Origin: Neoscytalidium dimidiatum
Lineage: Eukaryota > Ascomycota > Dothideomycetes > Botryosphaeriales > Botryosphaeriaceae
DNA length: 64,000 nucleotides
Direction: 5' to 3'
Assembly: GCA_037367355.1 (NCBI GenBank)
Contig: CM074700.1
Coordinates: forward strand, 124,001 to 188,000
Under the pieces are notes generated by a model. It was not told where the DNA came from. It searched no databases and saw only the letters and a list, made by a program, of their open reading frames with translations. Every line of letters begins with the position of its first letter. Positions within the stretch are counted from its first letter, which is position 1. Positions 10,453-20,557 of this stretch are shown in pieces. Position numbers and translations under genes: made by a program.

Positions 10453-13400
10453 ATGAGCTCGACGTACGACGGTCGGCTCCCGTCCGCCCAGGATGTGGGC
10501 CGCTTGCTCAACAAGCTCTACGATAGCGACCCGGACCTGCGGTACATGGCGCTGAACGATCTGCAGGCTATGATGCAGTCTGGCCACCCCGGCTTTCTGC
10601 AGCATGACTACACCACTTCCGCCAAGCTCATCGACGGCTTCCTCCACACCCTGAACGACAGCAGTGCTGAGGTGCAGAACCAGACGGTCAAGTGTCTGGG
10701 TCCTTTCGTTGCAAAGGTACCCGAGAACATCATTTCGCCACTGATCGACCGCGTTTCGCAAGTCCCCACCACCAACACTGTCGACAACTCCATCCCTGCC
10801 CTCGCCCTGCGCAACATCGTGGTTTCGCTTCCTAGGCCCGTCACCGGCATCCCGCGTAGTCCCTCTGTCGTCGGTGCGTACACTTCGGTGAGCAAGGTGC
10901 TCATTCCGCGCTTGGTTGGCTTCAATGTCGTTCCCACCGGCAAGCAGGGTCTGCCCTCGGTGCCCAAGAGCATGCTTGAGGATGACATCGCGAAAGGCAC
11001 TGATAGCACCGCTATCGACGTGCTGATCGAGGTCGCCCGCTGCTTTGGCCCCATGCTGCAGGAACCCGAGCTCGTTGCACTTCAGCATACCGCCATGAAA
11101 ATCATTCAGAGCGACCGCGCTGGCCCGGTTCTTAAGAAAAAGGCCGTGACTGCTATTTCGACCTTGGCTATCTACTTCTCTGAACAGACTCTCAGCAACC
11201 TGGTGTCCGGCCTCATTGAGAGCTTGAGAGACGCCCACCTGACACGGAGCAAGAGGAAGGTCTACATCAATATCCTTGGAGCACTGGCTCGATCAATCCC
11301 CAAGAAGTTCGGCCCTTACCTGAAGACACTGGCACCGTTTGTGTTGAGTGCGGTCAGCCAGTCTGAGCTGGACGACGAACTGGAGGCCTGGGACGGCGAG
11401 GAAGAGCGCGACCCCGAGGCTGACGAGGTGCGCGAGGCGGCTCTGGTTGCGCTCGAGAGTTTCTTGGGCTCTTGCACACAAGAAATGCGCGCTTTCACTA
11501 ACGAAAGCATCGACGCCGGCATCCGCTTTCTGAAGTATGATCCTAACCTCGCTACTGATGATGATGAGGACATGGATGCCTCAGACGAGGACGACGCTGA
11601 GGGTCTGGAGGACGAGGATTTCGAAGAGGAGGCGCAATTCGATGACGAAGATGACGCAAGCTGGAAGGTTCGCCGCTGTGCTGCGAAGGTGCTTCACACT
11701 CTCATTGTCACTCGTAGCCAAGGCGATCTACTCGAAGACGGCACACTCTACGACCGCATTGCACCGGCATTGATTCCACGCTTCAAGGAGCGCGAAGAGA
11801 GTGTCCGTCTGGAGATCCTGGCCACACTTTCCAGCCTTGTACAGCAGTCTAAGCCCGAGGTTCTTTCAACCGCTCGCGCGAACAGAGAAGCATCGAACCT
11901 AGGTCTTATGGGCCCTCCACCATCCCGTAAAAGGAGACGGGTTGGCAGCGATGCCAGCATGTTTGACCTTCACACCAACGCATCTCTGTATGCGGGCATC
12001 GCATCTGCGACAGCCGATAGTCAGCCGCTCTCAGGCCCGCAGGAGAGTCTCGCCGCATTGGTGCCTGACATCGTCAAGGGAGCCCTTCCTTTGCTGAAGA
12101 CCGGGACTCTACCCACCAAGCAAGCTGCCATAAGCCTTTTGAAGGACATTGTGATCACGGAAGGTGGTGGACTCTCGGATTACCTCGACCAGATCATTGA
12201 CCCTGTTGTCGAGGCTTCCAAGGTAACCAGCGCTCAGACCGGTGGCTCGTCCACGTCCACAGCAACCGCGAACACTCTACGCATCGAAGCTCTTGTGTTG
12301 CTTCATGCCATCGCCGAGACGCACGCAGCTACACTACTACAGTCGTATCTTCCGAAGATTGTTCCAGCTTTGGATGTCGCAGCGAAGGAACGCTACAGCA
12401 AGGTTTCCGCGGAGGCTTTGGCGAGCGTGGAAGGCTTCATCAAGGCGTTCACACCCCCACGGGCACCCACTGGCTCTGCAGAGAATAAGCCTTACTTGGA
12501 ACAGCTCTTTGATATCTTGATCAACCGCATCTCGGCTAACGACGCTGATGTCGAAGCTCGTCGCCGTGCTATCCACGTCTTGGGTTTGCTCATCGGTCGT
12601 AGCTCGGGCAACGAGGACTTCATCTCGCAGGACAAGAAGAATACCGGTATCGACCTTCTCGGTCAACGGTTGAAGCAGGAGACTACTCGCCTGGCTTCTG
12701 TTCGTGCCATCGAAGTCGCCACAGGTCTTGCTCAAAACAGCGCAGAATTCTCTCCTAAATGGATTCAGGAGGTGGCTCTCGAGCTCGGTGCACAACTGCG
12801 CAAGGCTAGTCGCTCTCTTCGTGGCTCTAGCTTGATCGCCCTCAGGACTATCGTCATCAACCCAGTCACTCGTGCTCACCTCGATGCCAGTACTACAAAG
12901 GAAATCGAGGAGATGCTCCTCCCGCCCATTAAGAACAGCGACCTGCACCTCATGGGCCCTGCTCTGATCATTCTGGCAACCTTTGTTTCCAACGATCCTA
13001 GCAACGTCGTTAACGAGCAACTCGTGGACGCCCTTAAGACGGTGGTGACGTCGGCGGTAAGCGGCAGCGCTCTCGACGCTCTCCTGGCGCTGGTCAGGGC
13101 TGTTGCCGAGAAGAACGCGGGTGGTCCCCTGATGCAGTCGCTCCTTCGCGACGTTGGTATCGCGGGCAACCCGGATCTCATCGGCAAGGTGGTGGGCACA
13201 CTGCTTGTCTACAGCAAGTCTGGCATCGACGTGAAGCTGGAAGACTTCGTGCAGGAACTGCAGACAGCGGCGGACGAGAAGCGGAAGTGCTTGGCCTTGG
13301 CGGTGTTGGGTGAAGCCGGGCTGCGCTTGGGGCAGGACTCGCCACTTGACCCTAGCTTATTCGTTTCCCGCTTCAGTGACGGGGGCCAGGTGCCGTTGGC

Positions 13401-14529
13401 GGCGGCGGTGGCGCTTGGAAGGTCGGGTTCTTCTAACGCGAAGACGTATCTCCCTTTTGTTATTTCTGCGATGAGCAAGCCGAATGCGAAGCTGTACCTC
13501 TTACTGCATTCTATCAGAGAGATCCTTCAGCACAGAAGCGCGGACGCCGAACTCCTCCCATTCGCACAAGACTTGTGGAAGCAAATCCTCAAGGCATCGC
13601 AGCAGGAGGACAACAGGGCGATCGGCGCCGAGTGTATTGGAAGACTTACCATCATCGATCCGAAGACATTCCTTCCGCAGCTTCAGGTGAGTAGTTCAGC
13701 AGCTAACACGTGGATGCAAGCTAACTGGGACCCCAAGAAATTCCTGGGTGAGGCTGATCCCAGCGCCCGGGCCATGGTCATCTCAGCCCTGCGCTACACA
13801 TTCGCGGACACGGACGAGACGTATGATGACTTCCTGCGGCCGATCGTGATTCCCATGCTGTCTGCAATGCTCAAGGAAACGGACCTGGACAACCAGCGGC
13901 TGGCGTTGACGACGATGAGTTCTGCGGTGCACAACAAGCCAGAGTTGGTGCTGCCGCACCTGACGGAGCTACTACCACTGGTGATGAGCCAGACGGAGGT
14001 CAAGCCGGAATTGATTCGCGAGGTGCAGATGGGGCCGTTCAAGCACAAGGTGGACGACGGGTTGGAGGTGCGCAAGAGTGCGTACGAGACGCTCTATATG
14101 TTGCTGGAGACGGCCGTGGCTCGTCTGAACCTTCCCGACTTTTTCGACCGGATCATCGCTGGCATCACGGATGACCACGACGTGCGTACGCTCTGCAACC
14201 TGATGCTTACCAAGCTGGTCACGCTTGCGCCAGATGAGACGAAGCTGAGGCTGAGCACCATCTCGGAGCACTTCAAGGCGGTCATCTCGACCAAGGCCAA
14301 GGAGAACGCGGTGAAGCAGGAGATCGAGAAGATCGAGAAGAGCGCCAAGGGCGTGATCAAAGTGTCTATCGACATCAACAAGAACCTCAACGTAGGCAGC
14401 GTCGAGGGCGGCAGCGTGGAAGACCCGAACCACAAGGCATGGCAGAACTACTGGGAGTGGGTCAAGAAGGAGCACGCAGGACTGCTCAAGACGGTGGAGG
14501 AGGAGAGCCGTGCGGAGAGGGACCGGTAA
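10453..14529 (+). CDS. CAND1: cullin-associated NEDD8-dissociated protein (CAND1/TIP120)
   Basis: The ATG (CCACCATGA) opens a frame of 1358 codons. I propose two exons, 10453-13686 and 13738-14529, joined across a 51-nt intron without a stop, giving 1341 aa. CAND1 is a HEAT-repeat solenoid that binds cullin-RBX1 and exchanges substrate receptors on SCF ligases. Seen here: repeats from residue 1 (LLNKLYDSDPDLRYMALNDL), an acidic loop near 365-400 (DDDEDMDASDEDDAEG), and the conserved C-terminal TIP120 segment (RYTFADTDETYDDFLRPIV; REVQMGPFKHKVDDGLEVRK). Splicing gives PQLQ|KFLGEADPSARAM, which reads better than the unspliced insert of 17 Ser/Asn/Trp-containing residues. The gene is a single intact unit, unlike the split CandA-N/CandA-C arrangement reported in Aspergillus. 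Confidence 0.95.
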   Translation: MSSTYDGRLPSAQDVGRLLNKLYDSDPDLRYMALNDLQAMMQSGHPGFLQHDYTTSAKLIDGFLHTLNDSSAEVQNQTVKCLGPFVAKVPENIISPLIDRVSQVPTTNTVDNSIPALALRNIVVSLPRPVTGIPRSPSVVGAYTSVSKVLIPRLVGFNVVPTGKQGLPSVPKSMLEDDIAKGTDSTAIDVLIEVARCFGPMLQEPELVALQHTAMKIIQSDRAGPVLKKKAVTAISTLAIYFSEQTLSNLVSGLIESLRDAHLTRSKRKVYINILGALARSIPKKFGPYLKTLAPFVLSAVSQSELDDELEAWDGEEERDPEADEVREAALVALESFLGSCTQEMRAFTNESIDAGIRFLKYDPNLATDDDEDMDASDEDDAEGLEDEDFEEEAQFDDEDDASWKVRRCAAKVLHTLIVTRSQGDLLEDGTLYDRIAPALIPRFKEREESVRLEILATLSSLVQQSKPEVLSTARANREASNLGLMGPPPSRKRRRVGSDASMFDLHTNASLYAGIASATADSQPLSGPQESLAALVPDIVKGALPLLKTGTLPTKQAAISLLKDIVITEGGGLSDYLDQIIDPVVEASKVTSAQTGGSSTSTATANTLRIEALVLLHAIAETHAATLLQSYLPKIVPALDVAAKERYSKVSAEALASVEGFIKAFTPPRAPTGSAENKPYLEQLFDILINRISANDADVEARRRAIHVLGLLIGRSSGNEDFISQDKKNTGIDLLGQRLKQETTRLASVRAIEVATGLAQNSAEFSPKWIQEVALELGAQLRKASRSLRGSSLIALRTIVINPVTRAHLDASTTKEIEEMLLPPIKNSDLHLMGPALIILATFVSNDPSNVVNEQLVDALKTVVTSAVSGSALDALLALVRAVAEKNAGGPLMQSLLRDVGIAGNPDLIGKVVGTLLVYSKSGIDVKLEDFVQELQTAADEKRKCLALAVLGEAGLRLGQDSPLDPSLFVSRFSDGGQVPLAAAVALGRSGSSNAKTYLPFVISAMSKPNAKLYLLLHSIREILQHRSADAELLPFAQDLWKQILKASQQEDNRAIGAECIGRLTIIDPKTFLPQLQVSSSAANTWMQANWDPKKFLGEADPSARAMVISALRYTFADTDETYDDFLRPIVIPMLSAMLKETDLDNQRLALTTMSSAVHNKPELVLPHLTELLPLVMSQTEVKPELIREVQMGPFKHKVDDGLEVRKSAYETLYMLLETAVARLNLPDFFDRIIAGITDDHDVRTLCNLMLTKLVTLAPDETKLRLSTISEHFKAVISTKAKENAVKQEIEKIEKSAKGVIKVSIDINKNLNVGSVEGGSVEDPNHKAWQNYWEWVKKEHAGLLKTVEEESRAERDR
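13687..13737 (+). other. stop-less 51-nt intron inside the CAND1 frame
   Basis: GTGAGT donor, GCTAAC branch-like sequence and CCCCAAG acceptor. The length is a multiple of three and it carries no stop, so it is invisible to frame tracking. The encoded VSSSAANTWMQANWDPK does not look like HEAT repeat, while removal gives a continuous helix-turn region. Confidence 0.7.
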
Positions 14530-15583
14530 GGATTCAGCGCAGCGGACAGGATATGCGAGGATTACGACGGCATCTTCTCAGCAGCAGCAGCAGCAGAGAG
14601 GAGGATGATTTTGAGCATCAGCAGCGGCATAGCTTTCGAATTATCGAAAGGACACAGAAGTGGATAGGAGAAATAAAGTGGATCTTCATGTGGGCAGCGG
14701 GTGTTCCTGGCGAGGCGAGTGCAGGAGGCGGGACCAGCTGCAGGCGACCTGACTCGTCGGCGCGGTAGTATATACCACGTGGACGGTAGTGTACTATGTA
14801 CAGTAGGTGAAGCTGTGCCGCACAAGAGCTCTCAGGATCAGGCAGACGTGTTCTGGGCCGCGGTGGAGCGGTGGAGCGGTGGGGCTCGAGCAGTCGCGGG
14901 AGGCGTGATCCGGGCAGACGACGCGCGCTGCAGTGGGTGGGCCTGTGATGGTGTCGGTTAAGGCGGAGAGAAGGGGGGGAATCACATCGTAATGTAGCTG
15001 GGAGCTGTGGGCGGGGAGCTGTGGGCGGGGAGCTGTGGTGGATGTGTGTGGCCGGGCGCGGGCGTTAAGCGCCGGGCGTGTCGATCGCGTCTTGTGCTGC
15101 GCCGCATCGCGCGTCGTCGACCAACAGCCACCCGCCCTTCAGCGCCCGCCCGTCGCTGCAACGCGACCGTCTGCTCGGCCAGCCCCACGCGGGCCCATGT
15201 CGTGCAGGCCAATCGCTGCACGGCGACGATGAAGGCGCAGCACGGCTCAGTCGGCAGGGAGCAGCCCGTCGCCCGACCGTCATGAAGCTTGACTGAACTA
15301 TTCTTGCCCGCCTGCAGCTCCTATATCTCGCAATTCTCGCAATCCCCCCCAGCTATACACGCCCTGATCACTATCACCCTGCTCTAGTGCTGACGCCGCC
15401 CGGCCGGCATGCTACCTGCCGGCTAAGTCCAGCACTCGTGTGCGCTCACGTCATTGCCAGCGAGCTGCGCCCTCAAAGCATCCCCCCCGAGCAGCCCTCG
15501 ACTGAGCTTGTCCAGAGCTCCGAGCCTTGCTGAACCGTCCTGCGTCTACACAATATCCTGTACATCGACCTCGAAGCGCCGCC
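14530..15583. other. intergenic, promoter of PLAC8 gene
   Basis: Tandem genes, both (+). Contains a 14-nt tandem repeat (GGAGCTGTGGGCGG, about 2.7 copies) at 15001-15038. No gene recognised. Confidence 0.55.
15001..15038. repeat. 14-nt tandem repeat, 2.7 copies
   Basis: Perfect copies of GGAGCTGTGGGCGG in the region upstream of the PLAC8 gene. Confidence 0.85.
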
Positions 15584-17271
15584 ATGGACCCGCGCCGCCA
15601 GTACCCGCACGCGCAGCCGCACGCGCACGCGCAGGCGCCGGTGCAGCCGTCGCAGCAGCCGGGTCAGCCCTACTACCACCACCACCAGCACTATCAGCAG
15701 CAGCACCACCACCACCACCACCACCATCACCCCGCGCAGCTCCCTCAACAGCAGCCGCAGCCGCAGCCGCAGCCACAGCAGCACCTCCAACCGCCACAAC
15801 ATCCACAGCAGCAACCCTCGAACCCGCGCTTTTCGTGGCAGATCCCTCTGTCCGACGCCGAGCGCCTGCCAATTCACCAGCTAGACCCCGCCCCGTCGTC
15901 TCCGCCGCCGCCGCCGCAACAACACCCGTCAGCCCAATCGCAAGCTCCAGGTCGCACCCAGTCGCCACCCCAGTCCAATCGCTTCTCGTACGCCCAAACC
16001 CCAGTCGAGGTCCAGCTTCCACACTTCCACCAAAATGCCGCCACCCGCCGTCAGACTCAGGCCGAACCCACCGTCCCGCGCTCGCCGCACTCGCCGCACT
16101 CGCCGCACGCCTCCAACTTGAACTCACCCATGACCGAGTTCGGCGACATGTCAGCAATCAGCACCGCCGCTCCACAACTGCCGGTTCCGCGCCTGTCGCG
16201 GCCGCTGTCCAAGGAGATTGGGGAGGACATGGGCGACCAGGGAATGGTTCCCGAGGAGTACGCCAGGCCGATGCCGCAGGAACCGCATCCGGCCTTCTTC
16301 GCACCCGTCGTCGACACTTCGCCCAGAGGCAGCATCGCCCAGCCGAGGCAGCGCCAGCAGAGCATCGCCCAGAGCGTTGCGCAGTCGGACCATTCACATC
16401 ACCAACAACAATCTCAGAGCTATGACCCACACCCTCCGCCAGCCTCCCCCGGCCCCATTCCCATCAAGACCGAGAGCGACGACAACAAACCCGCTCACCA
16501 CGCCCCTACTTCCCCTACCTCCCCTTCGCAGCCCTACAGTCCGCACTCTAACGTGCCTTCCTCGCGGCCCCCTATTTTTGCTCCTGATAATCCCAGCGGC
16601 CCAAATGGCATGCTGACCGCCGAGCACAAGCCGGGTCAGATCGCCCATCCGAACATGGACCTTACCTCATCTGGCTCGAAACACGAGTGGAAACACTCCC
16701 TGTGCGAGTGCAGTGGCGATGTCGGGACATGTCTCACGGGCGTTTTTTGCCCCTGCGTGCTGTACGGCAAGACCGGCTACCGGCTGGGGCTGAAAAGCGA
16801 GAAAAAGGACCCGACCGATATGCTGGGTTGGAGTTGGGCAAATACTCAATGTGGCATCATGGCCATTGCGAGCTTTTGCGGCTTGTGCGGTATGTGTCCC
16901 TTTTTTTTTTTTTTCCATCCTTTCCTACTGCTTCCGTAACTCCTGCACTCTCCAGTCTCTGCTCCACCATCTCGGCGTTCTACTTCGATGCCTGCATTAA
17001 CCCAAAGGATCCCGGCTAACTTGGACCCACAATAGGCCTCTTTCCGCTCATCCACCGGACACGGCTCCGGCATCAGTATCATCTTGAAGGATCTCTTGCA
17101 TCCGACATCGTCAAGTCGTGCTGCTGTTGCTGCTGCTCCACCATTCAAAATGAGCGCGAGATCCGCGACAGGGAAGAGCGAGCGAACAGGCTCGCCGGTC
17201 CATCAAGCGGCGCTACCTACGAACGGCCCAGTCCTATGGTGTACGAGCCGCCGCCGAGAAGTTCGGTGTAA
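15584..17271 (+). CDS. PLAC8 (Cys-rich) domain protein with long disordered N-terminus
   Basis: Two exons, 15584-16889 and 17036-17271, giving 513 aa. The intron (146 nt) has donor GTATGT, a GGCTAAC branch and acceptor AATAG; the join is CGLCG|LFPLIHR. About residues 368-490 form a PLAC8/DUF614 domain: EWKHSLCECSGDVGTCLTG, CPCVLYGKTGYRL, then a six-Cys run followed by QNEREIRDREER, the usual end of the domain. PLAC8 proteins are mostly small membrane-associated proteins, some linked to metal (Cd, Zn, Ca) handling or cell size. Here about 365 extra residues precede it: a His run, Gln/His/Pro repeats encoded by CAC/CAG tracts, and SPHSPHSPH-type Pro/Ser repeats. They are presumably unstructured. 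A GTAAGT overlaps the stop codon, so an alternative longer 3' form is possible. Confidence 0.88.
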
Positions 17272-18077
17272 GTGGGAGTGCCCGGAACGAATCCTACGGC
17301 TTGAATGGTGCAAGAGTGGGGGGAAATGTCTTTCAACGTTGACCTTTGACGAAATTCATCAACATGGCACGATATTGCGGCAATTTTATTTCTTGCGACG
17401 GAATTTGGCGTTTTGAGATATATACCCTTCGGCAATCAGCAAGCCTGCTTCTCTTCTATGTATGCCTTTTCAAAACAAAAAGGGACGATAATTACGCTTC
17501 ATCTTTCCAATGGATGTATGCTCTCCGCTCTGACGTGCAGCAAGCGCGTTTACGGACTCAGTTGTGGCTGCAGCGTTTGCTTTCCACTTGCTGCATTTTT
17601 CGCGTTGCGTGCTTCGCCTCTGCATGCGAGATGCAAGTCGGTGAGATCCTGAGTCCGCCCTACTTCATCAACGGTCTAATCAAACTTTGACCTTAACCCC
17701 ACAACCACTATACTATACGATCCAAGCGCCTTGGCGTGCATGCGCTCTTGACCTATGTTCGCGTTTCGCAGCATGCGGTTGGACCGCCTCCTCGACAGTA
17801 TTTCCTTTCCGGGAAAGCTGGTCTCCACTGCGTCCGGCTGGGCAGTCGTCTTGATAATACTTGGTCAGCGACCAGTAACGAGCGGCCTGTACCTTGGCGG
17901 CGGGATACGGAATGTGTTGAAGTGCCGGATATGCAGAGGAAACCCGACGCCGGGGGGGCAGTATAAGTAGAGAGTCCGGGGAGCGTCTGTTGAGGAGCAG
18001 AGGACTACAGCTCCCGATCTCTCACCTCGTCGATTTGAATACCGGTGTAACCCTTGGACACATCAGCCATTGTCAAC
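17272..18077. other. intergenic, promoter of isochorismatase gene
   Basis: Holds the 3' UTR of the PLAC8 gene and the upstream region of the secreted hydrolase gene, with a TATA-like box near the right end. No gene recognised. Confidence 0.6.
17962..17969 (+). promoter_or_regulatory. candidate TATA box (TATAAGTA)
   Basis: TATAAGTA lies 116 nt upstream of the secreted isochorismatase ATG, directly after a G-run, a plausible core-promoter distance in fungi. Inferred from sequence only. Confidence 0.5.
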
Positions 18078-19092
18078 ATGAAGTTTTCTTCCGTCATCTC
18101 GCTCCTCGCTGTGCCAATGCTGGCTATTGCGGATGGTGAGTTTAACCGGGGATCCTCATTGCTGCAGATTCAGCAACACAGGACGAACTGACAGACCCTC
18201 CTCCCTTTCCAGCCGTCCCATGGGAGCGCCTCGACAAGGACAATGCCGTGAGTTTCCTTTCCCTACCCTCCTTTCTCTCACGACTAAACACCATCCCCTT
18301 TCGCTCCAACGCAGGTCCTCATCGTCCTCGACCTCCAAGTCGGCCTGTACCAGCTCGCCCGCGACTGGGACCCGACGCTGTACCGCGACAACCTGATCGC
18401 CCACGCCGCCATCGGCAAGCTTTTCCCGGACATACCCGTCATCATGACCACCTCGGCGCAGACGGGTCCCAACGGCCCCTTGCCCAAGGAGATCCTCGAC
18501 ATGTACCCGGCCGCGCCGCTGATCAAGCGCAACGGCGAGGTCGACGCGTGGGACAACGCCGAGTTCCGCGACGCCGTGCGCGCGACCAACAAGACGCAAG
18601 TCATCGTCGCGGGCATCACGACGGACGTTTGTACGGCTGCCCCCTTCCGAATCCCACCCCCAACCCCAACCCCAACCCCAACCCCAACCCCCCCTCCTCC
18701 TCCTCCCTCCTCCTGGAACCTTGCTACGGCGAACCGAACGCTAATCCCATCCCCTCTTCCACTCCCGTCCAGGCACGACCTTCCTCGCGCTCTCCCTCCG
18801 CGCCGAGGGCTACGGCGTCTGGGCCAACGTCGAGGCCTCGGGCACCACGACGCCGCTCATCCGCGACGTGTCCAACGACCGCATGGCGCGCGCCGGCGTC
18901 CAGCTCGTGTCGCTCTTCTCCATCGTCACGGACCTGATGCGCGACTGGCGCAACACGCCCGGCGCCGCCGAGGCCATCCCCTGGCTCGACACGTACTACC
19001 CGGCGTACGGGTACCTGGCCCGCGCGCACGGCGAGGCGGTGCGGAACGGCAGCTTGATCCCCGGGGAGGAGAGCCTGTTGAGCGAGGCGTGA
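18078..19092 (+). CDS. secreted isochorismatase-family (YcaC-like) cysteine hydrolase
   Basis: Four exons: 18078-18135, 18213-18247, 18315-18630 and 18773-19092, giving 242 aa. All joins restore frame, including TDV|C at the active site. Residues 1-19 (MKFSSVISLLAVPMLAIAD) form a signal peptide. The body is a cysteine-hydrolase fold: VLIVLDLQVGL with catalytic Asp37, PLIKRN with Lys102, and GITTDVC with nucleophile Cys137, the Asp-Lys-Cys triad of the family. The C-terminal part (TLIRDVS-type and LFSIVTDLMRDWRN) is most like the YcaC group, whose substrate is unknown, rather than true isochorismatases. Enzymes of this superfamily include nicotinamidases and secreted fungal/oomycete salicylate-lowering effectors; a host role here is only inference. 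No second domain. Confidence 0.9.
18658..18687. repeat. (CCCCAA)5 repeat in intron 3
   Basis: Five exact CCCCAA units, i.e. G4T2 on the minus strand, within the third intron of the hydrolase gene. Such a run can form a G-quadruplex. Confidence 0.9.
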
Positions 19093-20557
19093 GGGAGTGA
19101 GTGAGTGGGGTAGGGTGTATAAAGAGAGGTTTTTCATGTGGAGGCTTGCGCGGCCTCTTGTCGGTGAGTCTGAAGGGGAAGCGGGAAAAGAAATTGTTGA
19201 TGTGATGGCCGTGAAGGGGATTGCAGGCGCGCTGGGAGATCGTGGCCGCCTGGAATGCTTCTGGATTTCTCTCGGATTCTTGCGGACCGTTAGGGTCTTG
19301 AACCCTTCCAAAGGTTCGACCGCTTTACGCTCTTTAATTTAGTTACGCGGGAGACGAACTTAGGTTTGGGGGAAATTTGCTGTGTCTTGTTTCGCGAGCA
19401 GCTATGCAGTTAAGGTGGTTGCACAGTCAGATTTCTTGATAACCGGGGAACGGGCCTGAGATCGGGCTGAAGATGCAATCATGCGCTTACCTTCAGACAA
19501 ATGTAGCTGCTCACGTCCTTGAGTATATTTTGAACCATTGGCTCGAGAGGTCTCTGCAATCGCTGCATTGGAGAATCCGGGCGACTTCTTGATAATATGC
19601 TATGTTACCTGCGAGACGCGGGGCAAAAAGCCACCGACCAAGAGCCTCTCGTGTTCCTTTCGCCGCACGTCGACGTGGCGAAAGGATCTTGTAGACGTGC
19701 AGGTCAGCTTACTCCTCGGATCCTTGCATCTGCAAAAGATCCCAGATGATCGGGAAAGGCTCGAATGCATCCGGTTAGCTTACCGAACTGAGTATTTGCG
19801 GGGTGACCGGGGTCCTGATCCATTCAGCTGGGTTGGTGTACGGAAGAGGAAGTGATACTACAGGCAGGTAGGGGGGTGCGGCTCGTTATCGATACCCGTA
19901 GGATGTTCCGTAAGCATGGGAACAACAAGCTTATACGGGAAGCATGGAGAGTCATCCGAACGCTTATGCGGAAAGAGGCTCGGAACTTAATATCCGCATA
20001 GGTGTTCCAGCTGCATTGTTGCGTCTAATATTCTACTACATCCAAGGCTGATATCATGGTGCGGTCGGTTCGCGAAACAGCGAAACGAATTACTTGAAGC
20101 AGGAAAATAGCTCTCAGAGTGAATCAAATGCTGCCCCTAATCGTAACGAAGACAAATACATTGGGAGAGTTTTAAGGGGGTGAACAGGTCCCACAGCTAA
20201 CAATAGCTGGCCATTTCTTTCGGTCAAAGAAAAGAAATAGAGGCGAAGAGGATATTTTGCGTTCCAGAAAGCCATCGCTGTCGATCGAGGAGAAGAAAAC
20301 AGGATATGGTGCGGAAACTGCATACACGCTGTTGCATACATCCAGTCAAAAAGGAATCGCCACTCGGACATCGCGTAACTTACAGTCATTATCGCAGACA
20401 TTTAATTTGAAGGGTCGAAAGAAAAGGCACTAAAAATTGATCCTTACATTTGAAAAGAAGATAATCTTCCTGTAGGTATCGTAATATCATCCTGGCACAG
20501 GCAAAGCCAGCCCCGCTGTATTATTTTCTATTATCCAGCCGTATATTCGTCACAATA
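19093..20557. other. convergent intergenic region
   Basis: Between the secreted hydrolase (+) and the SAT4-type gene (-). No gene recognised. Near 19.9-20.0 kb there are short, partly inverted repeats built on TTCCG-ATAAGC and its complement. Confidence 0.55.

Noticed and set aside
10171..11238. 355-codon minus-strand open frame
   Set aside because: Antisense to CAND1 and its leader; no family features.
18658..18687. CCCCAA repeats as telomeric sequence
   Set aside because: Fungal telomeres are usually TTAGGG; this is an internal intron repeat of five units.
19860..20010. Short inverted repeats suggesting a transposon end
   Set aside because: Imperfect, about 10-12 nt, with no element or target-site duplication between or around them.
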